Source of the DNA: Shinella yambaruensis | GTDB lineage: Bacteria; Pseudomonadota; Alphaproteobacteria; Rhizobiales; Rhizobiaceae | DNA: 64,000 nt | Assembly: GCF_022899355.1 (NCBI RefSeq) | Contig: NZ_JALJCK010000021.1 | Coordinates: forward strand, 1 to 64,000 | Direction of reading: 5' to 3' | Shown: one piece after another, positions 62,194-64,000 of the stretch | Layout of the letters: each line of letters begins with the position of its first letter | How positions within the stretch are numbered: position 1 is the first letter of the stretch | The notes under the pieces: generated by a model | The model's database searches: none | The model's input: only the letters and a program-made list of their open reading frames with translations | What the model was told of the DNA's origin: nothing | Made by a program: the position numbers and the translations under genes

Positions 62194-63684
62194 ATGACCG
62201 TTTCCGCCACTGCAACCGCCGAGGTTTTCTCCTTGGAAGAAACGGCCCCTGATCACGCCCGCGCCATCCGCGATTCCCGCCCGCTTCGCCTCATCACCTG
62301 CGGCTCTGTCGACGACGGCAAGTCGACGCTGATCGGCCGCCTGCTCTGGGACACCAAGGCCGTCAAGGAAGACCAGGCCGCGACGCTCGAGCGCGACAGT
62401 TCCGGCAAGCAGAACGATCTCGGCCTGCCCGATTTCGCCCTCCTTCTCGACGGCCTGCAGGCCGAGCGCGAACAGGGCATCACCATCGACGTCGCCTATC
62501 GCTACTTCTCGACGGACCGCCGCGCCTTCATCGTCGCCGACACGCCCGGCCACGAGCAGTATACGCGCAACATGGCGACCGGCGCCTCCACGGCCGACCT
62601 TGCCGTTCTGCTGGTCGATGCGCGCGTCGGCATTCTCGAACAGACGCGCCGCCATGCCACCATCGCCTCGCTGATGGGCATCCGCCAGTTCGTGCTCGCG
62701 GTCAACAAGATCGACCTGACGCATTACGATCGCGCCCGCTTCGAGCAGATCACGCACGACTTCAAGGAATTCGCCCTGACGCTCGGCGTCAAGCAGATCA
62801 CCGCCATACCGATGTCGGCGCTGAAGGGCGAGAACGTCGTCTATGACGGGCGCGCCGCCATGCCCTGGTATGACGGCCCGACGCTGGTCGAGACGCTGGA
62901 GAAGGCCACCACCCGCTCCAACCAGACGGTCGGCTTCCGCCTGCCGGTGCAGCGCGTCTCGCGCCCCGGCGAAAGCTTCCGCGGCTACCAGGGCACGGTC
63001 GCGGGCGGCTCGGTGAAGCCGGGCGACTCGGTCGTCGTCCTGCCCTCCGGCATGGTGGCGAACGTCACCAAGATCGTCACCTTCGACCTCGTGCGCAACG
63101 CCGCCGTCGCGGGCGACGCGATCACGCTGGTGCTCGACCGGCAGGTGGATGTGGCGCGCGGTGACATGATCGTCGCCATCGACAGCCAGCCGATGACCGG
63201 CCGCGGCTTCGACGCCCAGCTCGTCGCCCTCCAGCCGGACGGCATCGAGCCGGGCAAGCGCTACTGGCTGAAGAGCGGCTCGCGCCGCCAGCGTGTCAGC
63301 ATCGAGCCGGTGAGCCAGCTCGACCTGAAAACCGCCAAGTGGGGTGCCGCGGACAGGCTCGGCATGAACGCCATCGGCAAGGTGCATCTCACCTTCGACG
63401 AGCAGGCGATCTTCGACACCTACGAGCAGAACCGCACGACCGGCGCCTTCATCCTGATCGACCCCGACACCAACAACACGGTGGCCGGCGGCATGATCAC
63501 CGGCCGCCGCTCGGAGATCGGCGGCATCCACAAGGACGACCAGCGCGTGCTGCTCTCCCTGCCGGCCGACCTCGCCGAAAAGATCATGGCGACGGAGCTT
63601 TTCGCCAACCGCCGGCAGGATGTGGACGTGCGCCATACGAGTGCTGGGCGGGCGGCGGAGATTCTGGCCGATCTCGACGACTAG
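62194..63684 (+). CDS. cysN: Sulfate adenylyltransferase subunit 1 (GTPase)
   Basis: CysN couples GTP hydrolysis to APS synthesis. The 496-residue EF-Tu-like GTPase has Walker A GSVDDGKST at 37-45, DTPGHEQY at 116-123 and NKID near 173, then two beta-barrel domains. It ends without an APS-kinase (CysC) domain, so unlike NodQ/CysNC fusions it is single-function. It starts one base after cysD. Confidence 0.95.
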   Translation: MTVSATATAEVFSLEETAPDHARAIRDSRPLRLITCGSVDDGKSTLIGRLLWDTKAVKEDQAATLERDSSGKQNDLGLPDFALLLDGLQAEREQGITIDVAYRYFSTDRRAFIVADTPGHEQYTRNMATGASTADLAVLLVDARVGILEQTRRHATIASLMGIRQFVLAVNKIDLTHYDRARFEQITHDFKEFALTLGVKQITAIPMSALKGENVVYDGRAAMPWYDGPTLVETLEKATTRSNQTVGFRLPVQRVSRPGESFRGYQGTVAGGSVKPGDSVVVLPSGMVANVTKIVTFDLVRNAAVAGDAITLVLDRQVDVARGDMIVAIDSQPMTGRGFDAQLVALQPDGIEPGKRYWLKSGSRRQRVSIEPVSQLDLKTAKWGAADRLGMNAIGKVHLTFDEQAIFDTYEQNRTTGAFILIDPDTNNTVAGGMITGRRSEIGGIHKDDQRVLLSLPADLAEKIMATELFANRRQDVDVRHTSAGRAAEILADLDD

Positions 63685-63703
63685 AATTTCGCCGTGGAGG
63701 CGG

Positions 63704-63844
63704 CCCCTCATCCCGCTGCCGCGACCTTCTCCCCGCAAGCGGGGAGAAGGGATATGCCGCACCGCCTCCGATTTTCGGGAAACCCTTGCCCCTTTTTCCT
63801 TCTCCCCGCTTGCGGGGAGAAGGTGCCGGCAGGCGGATGAGGGG
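63704..63844. repeat. Type A-prime repeat element
   Basis: This 141-bp element is the closest relative of 37701-37849, with the hairpin 'ttctccccgcaagcggggagaa' replaced here by a slightly different loop. It sits downstream of cysN. Confidence 0.8.
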
Positions 63845-63863
63845 CGGCTTCAGCTTCGAAAAT

Positions 63864-63893
63864 AAAAAGGGGGCCGCAATCGGCCCCCTTTTA
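63864..63893. terminator. Bidirectional intrinsic terminator
   Basis: A perfect 12-bp stem (AAAAGGGGGCCG with CGGCCCCCTTTT) closes a four-base loop, with T-runs on both strands. It separates the cys operon from the convergent microprotein gene. Confidence 0.8.
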
Positions 63894-63909
63894 CCATTCC
63901 GTATCCCGC

Positions 63910-63987
63910 TCAGAAGAAGAAGTACCAGAGCAGGAGGACGACGAAGAGCGGAACGCCCATCAACCAGAGGATCAAGGCCCGAGCCAT
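63910..63987 (-). CDS. 25-residue single-helix membrane microprotein
   Basis: A minus-strand frame of 26 codons encodes a nearly all-hydrophobic peptide, starting MARALILWLMGVP and ending in WYFFF before its stop. AAAGGA lies 7 bases upstream of the ATG (63985-63987), an ideal ribosome site, and a bidirectional terminator follows, so it looks like a real transcription unit. Its role is unknown; similar tiny membrane peptides modulate membrane enzymes in other bacteria. It is too short for ordinary gene callers. Confidence 0.6.
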   Translation of the reverse strand: MARALILWLMGVPLFVVLLLWYFFF

Positions 63988-64000
63988 AGAATTTTCCTTT

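Noticed and set aside
62194-63684. CysN as a bifunctional CysNC/NodQ protein
   Set aside because: It ends after the GTPase and barrel domains at 496 residues, with no C-terminal kinase P-loop.
1-64000. tRNA, rRNA, phage or complete insertion-sequence genes
   Set aside because: I saw no cloverleaf with CCA-type end, no rRNA core sequence, no transposase or integrase motif.

Overview
The window looks like a piece of chromosome from an alphaproteobacterium of the Rhizobiaceae (Rhizobium/Ensifer/Shinella type). The evidence is high GC with strongly GC-biased third positions, a betICBA operon with choline sulfatase, a Rhizobium etli-type asparaginase, the ppk-ppx / HdaA / PurMN neighbourhood, a separate cysHDN set, and many intergenic palindromic mosaic repeats of the kind common in rhizobia. 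I see no tRNA, rRNA, CRISPR array, complete insertion sequence or prophage. The exact genus cannot be fixed from the sequence alone.

Layout. 0-3.5 kb: a RES/Xre toxin-antitoxin pair, an ArsR regulator with a VOC protein, a small secreted protein, and the divergent Ohr/OhrR peroxide module with a 32-bp perfect palindromic operator. 3.5-9 kb: a membrane histidine kinase with a FixL-like PAS domain, its single-domain response regulator, an MFS transporter and a Tat-exported multicopper oxidase. 9.5-22.5 kb: a housekeeping block with RNase D, DUF2000/AraC, a phytase-like secreted protein behind a good PHO box, ppk-ppx-DUF922, the DnaA regulator HdaA, an AI-2E family permease and purMN. 22.7-32.7 kb: an L,D-transpeptidase, a glutathionyl-hydroquinone reductase, a cisplatin-response type DNA ligase with its metallo-beta-lactamase exonuclease, a MarR regulator, a PAS-GAF-GGDEF-EAL protein and a Tat-exported beta-helix protein.

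32.7-43.6 kb: a copper-type cluster (PCuAC chaperone, PepSY membrane protein, DUF2946), GST/LysR, several small enzymes, a DeoR regulator with two palindromic operators, a HigBA module, asparaginase, and an ECF sigma factor divergent from a carboxymuconolactone decarboxylase. 43.9-51.8 kb: an MFS transporter, a diguanylate cyclase, a quinone oxidoreductase, an EAL-CBS-GGDEF protein, and a fluoride riboswitch with an intrinsic terminator ahead of crcB and an EamA transporter. 51.9-57.9 kb: betI-betC-betB, an antisense toxin-antitoxin pair, then betA. 58-64 kb: small envelope proteins, a HasA-like/RTX secreted protein, the sulfate-assimilation genes cysH-cysD-cysN, and a 25-residue membrane microprotein.

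Themes. Much of the region handles oxidative, metal, halide and osmotic stress: peroxide (ohr), quinones (GHQR, QOR), copper (MCO, PCuAC), fluoride (crcB), choline to glycine betaine (bet) and possibly heme (HasA-like protein). Phosphate starvation may link the phytase-like protein and ppk. Three toxin-antitoxin modules and three families of inverted-arm repeat elements mark the gene boundaries. The least ordinary items are the HasA-RTX protein, the antisense toxin-antitoxin pair inside the bet operon, the FixL-like kinase, the 153-bp repeat element and the cys-adjacent microprotein.
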